A stretch of DNA of 64,000 bases from Glandiceps talaboti (taxonomy: Eukaryota > Hemichordata > Enteropneusta > Spengelidae): positions 2,346,187 through 2,410,186 of the forward strand of contig NC_135557.1 of assembly GCF_964340395.1 (NCBI RefSeq). The letters are read 5' to 3'. How positions within the stretch are numbered: the first letter of the stretch is position 1; every line of letters begins with the position of its first letter. The position numbers were made by a program, and so were the translations under genes. The notes under the pieces were generated by a model. The model made no database searches. It was not told the DNA's origin and was given only the letters and a program-made list of their open reading frames with translations. Below, piece by piece: positions 1-10,444 of this stretch.

Positions 1-684
1 AAAGTATCATCTTTGTCTAGGGAAGCTTGTATCAAATCACATGATCAGAGGAGTAACAACGATCGTCCCATACTAGCTCTTACATACCATCCCTTTTCAA
101 CTAGAGTTAAACACATTATATACAAGCATTTTAATATCTTACGTTCTAATAGGGTTACCAATTTATTGTTTCCTGCAGTACCATTAACAGCTTGGCGTCG
201 TGATACCAGTCTTAGAGATATGGTGGTACGTACAGAACAACGTGAATTGGAAGCTAATGCTGGTTCTTTTCCGTGCGATCGTACTCGATGTGGTACATGT
301 CGTTTCATTATTAATACTAATCATGTTTTTGGCCCTAAGAACAGTGTGCCTGTTACAAGTAGATTTACTTGTATTAGTACTAATGTAGTGTATTGCATTA
401 CATGTCAAAAATGTGGTTTTCTATATATAGGTTCAACTGTACGTCGTCTTGGTGATCGTTTCGTGGAACATCTCCGTTTGACCAGACAAAAGAATCGTAA
501 CTATCCCGTATCTATGCATTTTATTAGAAACGATCATAATGTATCAGATATGTCCATTTCAGGAATTTGTAAGCTTTCTGGTGATGAGAAAGCTTTGACG
601 TTGAAGGAAGAAGAAATCATTTTCCGTCTTGAAACGCTGGAACCCCTTGAAATTAATAGATTATTCTCGTCTTTCCCAATCTAA
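1..684 (+). CDS. Penelope-like retroelement, C-terminal part with GIY-YIG endonuclease (5' truncated by window edge)
   Basis: The frame is open from base 1 to TAA at 682-684, so the reverse transcriptase lies outside the window. The translation matches the tail of Penelope-like elements (PLEs): a post-RT segment with FRR-like 'AWRRDTSLRDMV', a Cys cluster PCx4CGTC (271-300), then CITCQKC (394-414). A GIY-YIG nuclease follows, with VVY/YIGST (about 385-438), catalytic-type Arg and His in DRFVEHL (451-471), the later acidic EEE, and an Asn near the end (EINRLF). In this family the nuclease nicks DNA to prime reverse transcription. All nuclease landmarks are present and the visible part has no stop or frameshift, so the copy looks young. 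It lies in sense orientation upstream of the LDLa exon of gene 1, probably in an intron. The family assignment is firm; the clade within PLEs is not determined. Confidence 0.85.
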   Translation, partial: KVSSLSREACIKSHDQRSNNDRPILALTYHPFSTRVKHIIYKHFNILRSNRVTNLLFPAVPLTAWRRDTSLRDMVVRTEQRELEANAGSFPCDRTRCGTCRFIINTNHVFGPKNSVPVTSRFTCISTNVVYCITCQKCGFLYIGSTVRRLGDRFVEHLRLTRQKNRNYPVSMHFIRNDHNVSDMSISGICKLSGDEKALTLKEEEIIFRLETLEPLEINRLFSSFPI

Positions 685-950
685 TTATCATGATTATTGG
701 GTATTTTTTTAAATTTCAGGCGTATTCTATTGGGTTCTATTAGGTGCGTGCGAATTTAAGAACTTATCCCACGTATAAGAGTTCATTTATATCACGCGCG
801 GTTTTGTTCCATTATATTTAGAAATGTTCGGGTGTTCACCTGGCATTTCTCTGTCTCGCCAATTTTTCCTTTGAAAAAGAATATTTATTCGAAACGTCGG
901 ATTTAACAGCTATATATACGGACTGGTTTATTAGTTCCTTATGCATTTCT
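1..950 (+). mobile_element. 3' end of Penelope-like element including 3' UTR
   Basis: The endonuclease ORF ends at 684. The following 265 bp carry no ORF and lead into an ATGT microsatellite, a common way for PLE copies to end. At 870-900 there is ttgaaaaa, then a small hairpin gaat-attt-attc, then gaaacgtcgg. This is reminiscent of the degenerate hammerhead-type motif (CUGANGA, stem II, GAAAC) known from PLE terminal repeats, but the first box is poor. The exact 3' boundary is inferred. Confidence 0.6.
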
Positions 951-1020
951 ATGTATGTATGTATGTATGTATGTATGTATGTATGTATGTATGTATGTAT
1001 GTATGTATGTATGTATGTAT
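951..1020 (+). repeat. (ATGT)n microsatellite
   Basis: About 17 uninterrupted ATGT units follow the PLE tail directly. 1021-1209 is intron sequence up to the acceptor of the LDLa exon. Confidence 0.95.
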
Positions 1021-1209
1021 ATCTTTATATGTGTGTGCCAACCTAAATACTCTCAAAAGTATCCATTGGGTGTGTGCATGTATGAGGTTGTTTCACAGCA
1101 AATGTTTTTTTTAAATGGTAAGCTTCAACAGAGATGCAAATGTAGAAGATACAGTTTGTCCCTGTGTTTTTGTTATATACTATTTTTCATGTGTTATTTT
1201 ACTACACAG

Positions 1210-1362
1210 GTCCAGAGGTACCCTATTATGATAGTGAAGGATGTGGTTCTGCGTACAAACACGCCCCATTTAGATGTGGCAATATGTGTATTAAGGAGAC
1301 ACAGTTCTGTGATGGCTTTATCCAGTGTACAGACAGTGGAGCTGGTGACGAAATGGATTGTG
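1210..1362 (+). CDS. LDL-receptor class A domain exon (gene 1)
   Basis: This 153-bp exon is phase 1-1, preceded by ttttactacacag and followed by donor gtatgt at 1363. It encodes 51 residues with the six-cysteine LDLa pattern: C-x10-C-x3-C-x6-C-x5-C-x10-C. It includes FRCGNMC, FCDGF and the acidic GDEMDC end. The calcium-site Asp of CDG and the terminal D-E pair are present; the residue before Cys5 is Gln instead of the usual Asp. A single LDLa module per symmetric exon is typical of shuffled extracellular proteins. The next exon in frame is the first CAP exon at 9191. Confidence 0.9.
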
Positions 1363-1401
1363 GTATGTTTATGAATTTTCTCTAATTAACTCTATTAACG
1401 A

Positions 1402-4400
1402 TCAGGGACAGATGTTATATTTTATATCCATGTCTGTTACCAAGGACAGATGTTATATTTATATCCCTGTCTGTTACCAAGGACAGATGTTATATTTATA
1501 TCCCTGTCTGTTACCAAGGACACAGGTTATATTTATATCCCTGTCTGTTACCAAGGACAGATGTTATATTTATATCCCTGTCTGTTACCAAGGACAGAGG
1601 TTATATTTTATATCCCTGTCTGTTACCAAGGACAGATGTTATATTTATATCCCTGTCTGTTACCAAGGACAAAGGTTATATTTATATCCCTGTCTGTTAC
1701 CAAGGACAGATGTTATATTTATATCCCTGTCTGTTACCAAGGACAGAGGTTATATTTTATATCCCTGTCTGTTACCAAGGACAGATGTTATATTTATATC
1801 CATGTCTGTTACCAAGGACAGAGGTTATATTTATATCCCTGTCTGTTACCAAGGACAAAGGTTATATTTTATATCCTTGTCTGTTACCAAGGACAGAGGT
1901 TATATTTTATATCCCTGTCTGTTACCATGGACAGATGTTATATTTTATATCCCTGTCTGTTACCAAGGACAGATGTTATATTTATATCCCTGTCTGTTAC
2001 CAAGGACAGAGGTTATATTTATATCCCTGTCTGTTACCAAGGACAGAGGTTATATTTTATATCCATGTCTGTTACCAAAGACAAAGGTTATATTTATATC
2101 CCTGTCTGTTACCAAGGACAGAGGTTATATTTATATCCCTGTCTGTTACCAAGGACAGAGGTTATATTTATATCCCTGTCTGTTACCATGGTCAAAGGTT
2201 ATATTTTATATCCATGTCTGTTACCAAGGACAGATGTTATATTTTATATCCCTGTCTGTTACCAAGGACAGAGGTTATATTTATATCCCTGTCTGTTACC
2301 AAGGACAGATGTTATATTTTATATCCATTTCTGTTACCAAGGACAGAGGTTATATTTATATCCCTGTCTGTTACCAAGGACACAGGTTGTATTTATATCC
2401 CTGTCTGTTAACAAGGACAGATGTTATATTTATATCCCTGTCTGTTACCAAGGACACAGGTTATATTTATATCCCTGTCTGTTACCATGGACAGAGGTTA
2501 TATTTTATATCCCTGTCTGTTACCAAGGACACAGGTTATATTTATATCCCTGTCTGTTACCAAGGACAGAGGTTATATTTATATCCCTGTCTGTTACCAA
2601 GGACACAGGTTATATTTATATCCCTGTCTGTTACCAAGGACAGATGTTATATTTATATCCCTGTCTGTTACCAAGGACAGAGGTTATATTTATATCCATG
2701 TCTGTTACCAAGGACAGAGGTTATATTTATATCCCTGTCTGTTACCAAGGACACAGGTTATATTTATATCCCTGTCTGTTACCAAGGACAGAGGTTATAT
2801 TTTATATCCCTGTCTGTTACCAAGGACAGAGGTTATATTTATATCCCTGTCTGTTACCAAGGACAAAGGTTATATTTATATCCCTGTCTGTTACCAAGGA
2901 CAGAGGTTATATTTATATCCATGTCTGTTACCATGGACAGAGGTTATATTTTATATCCCTGTCTGTTACCAAAGACAGAGGTTATATTTTATATCCCTGT
3001 CTGTTACCAAGGACAGAGGTTATATTTTATATCCCTGTCTGTTACCAAGGACAGAGGTTATATTTATATCCCTGTCTGTTACCAAGGACAGAGGTTATAT
3101 TTATATCCCTGTCTGTTACCATGGACAAAGGTTATATTTATATCCATTTCTGTTACCAAGGACAAAGGTTATATTTATATCCATTTCTGTTACCAAGGAC
3201 ACAGGTTATATTTATATCCATTTCTGTTACCAAGGACAGATGTTATATTTATATCCATGTCTGTTACCATGGACAGAGGTTATATTTATATCCCTGTCTG
3301 TTACCAAGGACAGAGGTTGTATTTATATGCATTTCTGTTACCAAGGACAGAGGTTGTATTTATATCCCTGTCTGTTAACAAGGACAGATGTTATATTTAT
3401 ATCCCTGTCTGTTACCAAGGACACAGGTTATATTTATATCCCTGTCTGTTACCATGGACAGAGGTTATATTTTATATCCCTGTCTGTTACCAAGGACACA
3501 GGTTATATTTATATCCCTGTCTGTTACCAAGGACAGAGGTTATATTTATATCCCTGTCTGTTACCAAGGACAGAGGTTATATTTATATCCCTGTCTGTTA
3601 CCAAGGACAGAGGTTATATTTATATCCCTGTCTGTTACCAAGGACAGATGTTATATTTATATCCCTGTCTGTTACCAAGGACACAGTTTATATTTATATC
3701 CCTGTCTGTTACCAAGGACAGATGTTATATTTATATCCCTGTCTGTTACCAAGGACAGAGGTTATATTTATATCCCTGTCTGTTACCAAGGACAGAGGTT
3801 ATATTTATATCCCTGTCTGTTACCAAGGACACAGGTTATATTTATATCCCTGTCTGTTACCAAGGACAGAGTTTATATTTTATATCCCTGTCTGTTACCA
3901 AGGACAGAGGTTATATTTATATCCCTGTCTGTTACCAAGGACAAAGGTTATATTTATATCCCTGTCTGTTACCAAGGACAGAGGTTATATTTATATCCAT
4001 GTCTGTTACCATGGACAGAGGTTATATTTTATATCCCTGTCTGTTACCAAAGACAGAGGTTATATTTTATATCCCTGTCTGTTACCAAGGACAGAGGTTA
4101 TATTTTATATCCCTGTCTGTTACCAAGGACAGAGGTTATATTTATATCCCTGTCTGTTACCAAGGACAGAGGTTATATTTATATCCCTGTCTGTTACCAT
4201 GGACAAAGGTTATATTTATATCCATTTCTGTTACCAAGGACAGAGGTTATATTTATATCCCTGTCTGTTACCAAGGACACAGGTTGTATTTATATCCATT
4301 TCTGTTACCAAGGACAAAGGTTATATTTATATCCATTTCTGTTACCAAGGACACAGGTTATATTTATATCCATTTCTGTTACCAAGGACAGATGTTATAT

Positions 4401-6713
4401 TTATATCCATGTCTGTTACCATGGACAGAGGTTATATTTATATCCATTTCTGTTACCAAGGACAGAGGTTATATTTATATCCCTGTCTGTTACCAAGGAC
4501 AGAGGTTGTATTTATATGCATTTCTGTTACCAAGGACAGAGGTTGTATTTATATCCCTGTCTGTTACCAAGGACAGAGGTTATATTTATATCCCTGTCTG
4601 TTACCAAGGACACAGGTTATATTTATATCCCTGTCTGTTACCAAGGACAAAGGTTATATTTATATCCATGTCTGTTACCAAGGACAGAGGTTATATTTAT
4701 ATCCCTGTCTGTTACCAAGGACAGAGGTTATATTTTATATCCCTGTATGTTACCAAGGACAGATGTTATATTTATATCCATGTCTGTTACCAAGGACAAA
4801 GGTTATATTTATATCCATGTCTGTTACCAAGGACAGAGGTTATATTTATATCCCTGTCTGTTACCAAGGACAAAGGTTATATTTATATCCATATCTATTA
4901 CCAAGGACAGAGGTTATATTTATATCCCTGTCTGTTACCAAGGACAGAGGTTATATTTATATGCATTTCTGTTACCAAGGACAGAGGTTATATTTATATC
5001 CCTGTCTGTTACCAAGGACAGATGTTATATTTTATATCCCTGTCTGTTACCAAGGACAAAGGTTATATTTATATCCCTGTCTGTTACCAAGGAGAGAGGT
5101 TATATTTATATCCCTGTCTGTTACCAAGGACAAAGGTTATATTTATATCCCTGTCTGTTACCAAGGACAGAGGTTATATTTTATATCCCTGTCTGTTACC
5201 AAGGACAGAGGTTATATTTATATCCCTGTCTGTTACCAAGGACACAGGTTATATTCATATCCATGTCTGTTACCAAGGACAGAAGTTATATTTATATCCC
5301 TGTCTGTTACCAAGGACAGATGTTATATTTTATATCCCTGTCTGTTACCAAGGACAGATGTTATATTTATATCCATGTCTGTTACCAAGGACAGAGGTTA
5401 TATTTATATCCCTGTCTGTTACCAAGGACAGAGGTTATATTTATATGCATTTCTGTTACCAAGGACAAAGGTTATATTTATATCCCTGTCTGTTACCAAG
5501 GACAGAGGTTATATTTATATCCCTGTCTGTTACCAAGGACACAGGTTATATTTATATCCCTGTCTGTTACCAAGGACACAGGTTATATTTATATCCCTGT
5601 CTGTTACCAAGAACAGAGGTTATATTTATATCCCTGTCTGTTACCAAGGACACAGGTTATATTTATATCCCTGTCTGTTACCAAGGACAAAGGTTATATT
5701 TTATATCCATGTCTGTTACCAAGGACAGATGTTATATTTATATCCCTGTCTGTTACCAAGGACAGAGGTTATATTTATATCCCTGTCTGTTACCAAGGAC
5801 AGAGGTTATATTTATATCCCTGTCTGTTACCAAGGACAAAGGTTATATTTATATCCCTGTCTGTTACCAAGGACAAAGGTTATATTTATATCCCTGTCTG
5901 TTACCAAGGACAAAGGTTATATTTATATCCCTGTCTGTTACCAAGGACAGATGTTATATTTATATCCCTGTCTGTTACCAAGGACAGAGGTTATATTTAT
6001 ATCCCTGTCTGTTACCAAGGACAGAGGTTATATTTATATCCCTGTCTGTTACCAAGGACAAAGGTTATATTTTATATCCCTGTCTGTTACCAAGGACAGA
6101 TGTTATATTTATATCCCTGTCTGTTACCAAGGACAGAGGTTATATTTATATCCCTGTCTGTTACCAAGGACAGAGGTTATATTTATATCCCTGTCTGTTA
6201 CCAAGGACACAGGTTATATTTATATCCCTGTCTGTTACCAAGGACAGATGTTATATTTTATATCCCTGTCTGTTACCAAGGACAGAGGTTATATTTATAT
6301 CCCTGTCTGTTACCAAGGACAAAGGTTATATTTATATCCCTGTTTGTTACCAAGGACGGATGTTATATTTATATCCCTGTCTGTTACCAAGGACAGATGT
6401 TATATTTATATCCCTGTCTGTTACCAAGGACAGAGGTTATATTTAGATCCCTGTCTGTTACCAAGGACAAAGGTTATATTTAGATCCCTGTCTGTTACCA
6501 AGGACAAAGGTTATATTTATATCCCTGTCTGTTACCAAGGACAGAGGTTATATTTATATCCCTGTCTGTTACCAAGGACAGATGTTATATTTATATCCCT
6601 GTCTGTTACCAAGGACAGAGGTTATATTTATATCCCTGTCTGTTACCATGGACAAAGGTTATATTTATATGCATTTCTGTTACCAAGGACAGATGTTATA
6701 TTTATATCCATCT
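1402..6713 (+). repeat. Minisatellite array 1: 37-bp unit, about 140 copies
   Basis: The unit contains ggttatatttatatccctgt followed by ctgttaccaaggacag. 38-bp versions carry an extra T (ttatattttatatcc). Variants such as acaggtt, aaaggtt, gatgtt, ccatttctg and accatgg are mixed along the array. A block repeats at higher order: matching segments begin near 2421 and 3388, about 967 bp apart. The unit has GACAG and CTGTC arms around an AT core, so each copy can form an imperfect hairpin. The array lies wholly in the intron between the LDLa exon and the first CAP exon. Because the unit has no stop in any forward frame, ORFs of up to about 1800 codons arise; I do not consider them genes. Confidence 0.97.
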
Positions 6714-7000
6714 CTGCGAGTTTCATTTTAAACATTGTCATTAATAACTTAATGGATAGGTAGAGATTAAGAACCCAGAGTTAATTTAAGCTATGGGTTT
6801 AACAGCAACCAACCTTGACCAACCGATGGCGCCCTACCTTCTTTTAATTTTGTGTATTTTATTACCTCATGATTAGAGGAAGGTTTGAGTTGGATAGAAA
6901 TAACCGAGGGACAGAGAGATACATGGGTAAATGCGGAAGTGGCTTTATTGAGGATGTGCTGGAACATGAGAAATGATTTATCATCCGCACGCTGGCAGGA

Positions 7001-7006
<6 letters not shown>

Positions 7007-7060
<54 letters not shown>
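7007..7060 (+). repeat. (CA)n microsatellite
   Basis: About 26 CA dinucleotides follow gcgcg. The preceding 6714-7006 is unique intron sequence in which I recognise nothing. Confidence 0.95.
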
Positions 7061-7063
<3 letters not shown>

Positions 7064-7097
7064 CACGTACCTACCTACATCTACACATCTACCTACC

Positions 7098-7567
7098 AAT
7101 CTGATTAAAATCTGTTGAAAGCAGCGAGATGTCTTTATTTACATCTATTTTCATCGTTTTGTGTCGTTAGTTTTGTTCTGTGTGATCGCCGCCTTCCCAC
7201 AACTGACCCCGTGTAATAGAAAACCTCGATTGAATGACAAGGATGCTTCAACCAATCAGCATGTTCTTTCAAGATCATTCGGAGATATGGTGCCGCAACC
7301 ACCGCCGGATTCTGTCGTCAACGCAATCCTCGTGTGTATGTTATTTTTTTCTTCTTCAATTTTTCCAGTGTACGCAGCTACCAACGTAACGCTCATCCTG
7401 ATTGGCTACTCAAAAGCGGGAGATTCAAATGGCATTTTTCTATTACATAGGGTCAGATGGGAAGGCGGGGATCACCAGGAACAAAACAAACGATACAAGA
7501 CCGTGAAAATATAGTTAAATAAAGACATCTAGCCGCTGTCAACACATCAGATTTTAATCAGATTTGT
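7098..7567. mobile_element. Non-autonomous element with terminal inverted repeats (MITE-like)
   Basis: The left end aatctgattaaaatctg (7098-7114) is matched perfectly in inverted orientation at the right end, cagattttaatcagatt (about 7549-7565). A second matched segment follows inside each arm: agatgtctttattta at 7127-7141 against taaataaagacatct at 7516-7530. The arms differ by a 4-bp insertion and a few substitutions. The roughly 370-bp interior has a 117-codon open frame without recognisable domains and also ccaatcag/ctgattgg in inverted orientation. Both flanks are ACCT-type microsatellite, so the element either inserted into one or carries it. No transposase is encoded. Target-site duplication is not resolvable in the simple-repeat flanks. 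Confidence 0.6.
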
Positions 7568-8033
7568 AACCTACCTGCCTGCCTGCTTACTTATAATTAC
7601 CTACCTACCTAAACTACCTACCTACCTACCTACAGGCAGGCAGGCATACATACATACATACATACATACATACATACATACATACATACATACATACATA
7701 CATACATACGTACGTACGTACGTACGTACGTACGTACATACATACATACATACATACATACATACATACATACATGCATGCATGCATGCATGCATGTAGA
7801 CGCACTCACGGACGCACACACACACACACATACATACATACATACATACATACATACATACATACATACATACATACATACATACATACGTACGTACGTA
7901 CGTACGTACGTACGTACGTACGTACGTACGTACATACATACATACATACATACATGCATGCATGCATGCATGTATGCAGACGCACGCACGGACGCACACA
8001 CACACACACACATACATACATACATACATACAT

Positions 8034-8082
<49 letters not shown>

Positions 8083-8210
8083 TACATACATACATACATA
8101 CATACATACATACATACATACATACATACATACATACATACATACATACATACATACATACATGCATACATACACACACACACACATACATACATACATA
8201 CATACATACA

Positions 8211-8242
<32 letters not shown>

Positions 8243-8301
8243 CATACATACATACATACATACATACATACATACATACATACATACATACATACACATA
8301 C

Positions 8302-8375
<74 letters not shown>

Positions 8376-8386
8376 TACAAACATTC

Positions 8387-8455
<69 letters not shown>

Positions 8456-8546
8456 TACATACATACATACATACATACATACATACATACATACATACAT
8501 ACATACATACATACATACATACATACATACATACATACATACATAC
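7566..8546. repeat. Compound tetranucleotide microsatellite complex (ACCT, AGGC, CATA, CGTA, CATG, CA, CAGA)
   Basis: Nearly 1 kb consists of successive blocks of 4-bp repeats. A composite segment (CATA, then CGTA, then CATA, then CATG, then gacgcac-cacggacgcacac, then CATA) occurs twice, centred near 7800 and 7980, about 180 bp apart. CAGA tracts fill 8304-8452. Open frames on both strands here are simple translations of tetranucleotide repeats and not genes. Confidence 0.95.
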
Positions 8547-9190
8547 ACATATAAATATGTGATAATAAACATAATATCTAAATCTTATCTTAATATCTAC
8601 TATACTTCTCAAAAATAAAAGTCAAACATTCATCATGGCTTTATAAAGGAACCTCAAATTCTTTCTCATTTAAATCAAGGGAAAAAAATATTTGAATTAG
8701 AATGGATCTATTTCGGTACTATCGGTCCGATATGGTCACTGGTTACTCTATTAAATCTATTGGCCAATTTAGAACTCCAGTTTGAGTGAGATCGTATTAC
8801 TAGAATTATTTGTTATCGATATTGGTTGTTGAAATGTACAATATTGGTTTTTGAAATGTACAATATTGGTTGTTGAAATGTACAATATTGGTGGATATAA
8901 ATCCTTACCTTTATTCTCCGGAGATAGCGTAGTCATAGGGGCCACGGTCGATGGATAGTCTGTGAATGACAGTATAATACAAATTGATGGCGCTGTACGT
9001 AAAAAAATTTCATACCACATCACATACACTTTGAAGAGTTACCAAGAAACGCCAAATTAAAAGTTCATCGTCTTTACTGTGATCCAGTTTTGCTTGACGA
9101 GAGTCAGCATGTTATCGATGCATTGTATGTTTATAACAGGGTTTGACATGGCAATTCATATTCACGATTCATTATTTATTTTTCGTTTAG
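8547..9190. other. Intron sequence with a short 22-bp x3 repeat
   Basis: Mostly unique AT-rich sequence. At about 8822-8892 a 22-bp unit containing ttgaaatgtacaatattgg occurs three times. It ends in tttcgtttag, the acceptor of the first CAP exon. No other feature is recognised. Confidence 0.6.
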
Positions 9191-9469
9191 GATATGGGGA
9201 GACTGGTAAGAAGGGTTGTTTGAAACCTAGCCAAGTTGATAAATTAAATGGCGATCTGAAAGCACTAAACGACCAACTATTAGAAGCTATGAACTACTTC
9301 CGTTGTCTACATGGAGTGAACCCTTTGGTTTGGGATATACAAGAAGAGCAGTTTTCCATAGGGGTATCTAACAGCAACGCCGCCATCAAAAGAGTTGAAC
9401 ACGCCCACGACAATCCCTTTGGTGAAAACCTGGCTATGCAAGCTGTCCTGGATAGTACTTCAATATCTG
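9191..9469 (+). CDS. CAP/SCP domain exon 1 (gene 1)
   Basis: This 279-bp exon is phase 1-1, with acceptor tttcgtttag and donor gtaaat at 9470. It encodes the N-terminal half of a CAP domain: a helix with LLEAMNYFRCLHG, then NPLVWD, a helix with SNSNAA, then HAHDNPFGENLAMQ. The family's cavity residues are visible: His at 9400 or 9406 and Glu in GEN at 9424. The N-terminal stretch (GETGKKGC...) links to the preceding LDLa module. A plausible alternative donor gtaaga lies at 9214, but using it would remove the domain, so the long exon is preferred. Together with the next two exons it makes a CAP domain of ordinary length. Confidence 0.92.
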
Positions 9470-10000
9470 GTAAATCTAAAAAACTAAGCACCGTACATGA
9501 ATCCTTTTGTCAACACATTATTGTATTGGACTTGACATGTTGGCAATAAGTATAGTCAGGATCGATCTATCAACAAATGTGACTCAATGACAATGTAACT
9601 TACCCATTAGATTTGGTTAACCGAGCATACACATCACTGAAATCAAACTTCATTGGAGAATATTTAAAGTAACATATCGCCTCCCGAGTACGTGACAGTG
9701 ATTATACTTGATAAGTAATATACCCCATCGTAGTTGGAAACTATAATATCATATAATATGTGTGTGTTCAGCAGACGAGATGAAAAGAAAGTGAAACTGA
9801 CTTGACCCTAGCTTACCTTGCATAAAATAACATCAAATAATGTCTGTTATTTACAAATATGTATGGGAACAAATGCCCATGCGATGATGGGACACTATGT
9901 TGAATGTATTAGTAATTTAAGCTTAATTATAGCTATTAATCATTTTCCCCCGCTCCCCATCCAGAACACCTCATTGATATATTTTCTGTTGACTTTACAG
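9470..10000 (+). other. Intron between CAP exons 1 and 2
   Basis: 531 bp of unique AT-rich sequence ending in a pyrimidine-containing tract and ttgactttacag. Nothing else is recognised. Confidence 0.7.
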
Positions 10001-10078
10001 GGTATGGTTTCGCTAAGATGTGGTATGACGAAATTCAATTCTACGATTATGCAAATCCTAACTTTGCATCTGAGACAG
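10001..10078 (+). CDS. CAP/SCP domain exon 2 (gene 1)
   Basis: This 78-bp exon is phase 1-1, acceptor ttgactttacag, donor gtatgt at 10079. It encodes YGFAKMWYDEIQFYDY followed by ANPNFASET: the central CAP segment with the W-x-x-E motif (Glu codon 10030) that supplies the second cavity glutamate, and the loop leading into the GHFTQ strand. It joins exon 1 and exon 3 in frame. Splitting the domain here leaves the following intron to carry the 24-bp minisatellite. Confidence 0.92.
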
Positions 10079-10444
10079 GTATGTATACTAGCAAATTTCA
10101 TGTTGTGATACAGTTGGGGAAAGTTGACGTTAAGGGAATATATAGTAATGTATCAAAACGCCCAATATGTGTCGTCATGGATCATAAAATTCCATTGTAA
10201 GAAAAATAAGAAGGTAAACATATCAATTTAGTCATTTGGGTTGAAAATTACCATGTAAATAATAAAGTACTGTGGTGATTCATTACAAATTGAGAGTAAC
10301 ATGACAAAACTGAGTTGAAGAATTGTTTATCATATCATAACTAAATATGAAAGATATGTCGTTAAAAACAAGGCCACCTTTGCAGGGACTCTCACTTTAA
10401 TACGTCATGACAACAAGATAATTGATAGTTCATGTGCTTATATT
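10079..10444 (+). other. 5' part of intron before array 2
   Basis: 366 bp of unique AT-rich intron sequence. No motif is recognised. Confidence 0.6.

Noticed and set aside
1358-6763. ORF of about 1800 codons with LYPCLLPRT / VIFISLSVTKD / RGYIYIPVCYQGQ repeats
   Set aside because: The 37-bp unit is stop-free in all three forward frames, and its period is not a multiple of 3, so all frames are equally open. It lies in an intron of gene 1 and has no start context or splice logic.
7161-7514. 117-codon ORF with a possible signal sequence
   Set aside because: Lies wholly within the inverted-repeat element and matches no domain I know; likely chance.
7622-8618. Cys-rich MYVCMYVC and HTYIHTYI ORFs
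   Set aside because: Pure tetranucleotide repeat translations.
9079-9190. N-terminal extension of the CAP exon starting at ATG 9079
   Set aside because: The upstream part has no similarity to the family, and a good acceptor at 9189-9190 with phase match makes this intron.
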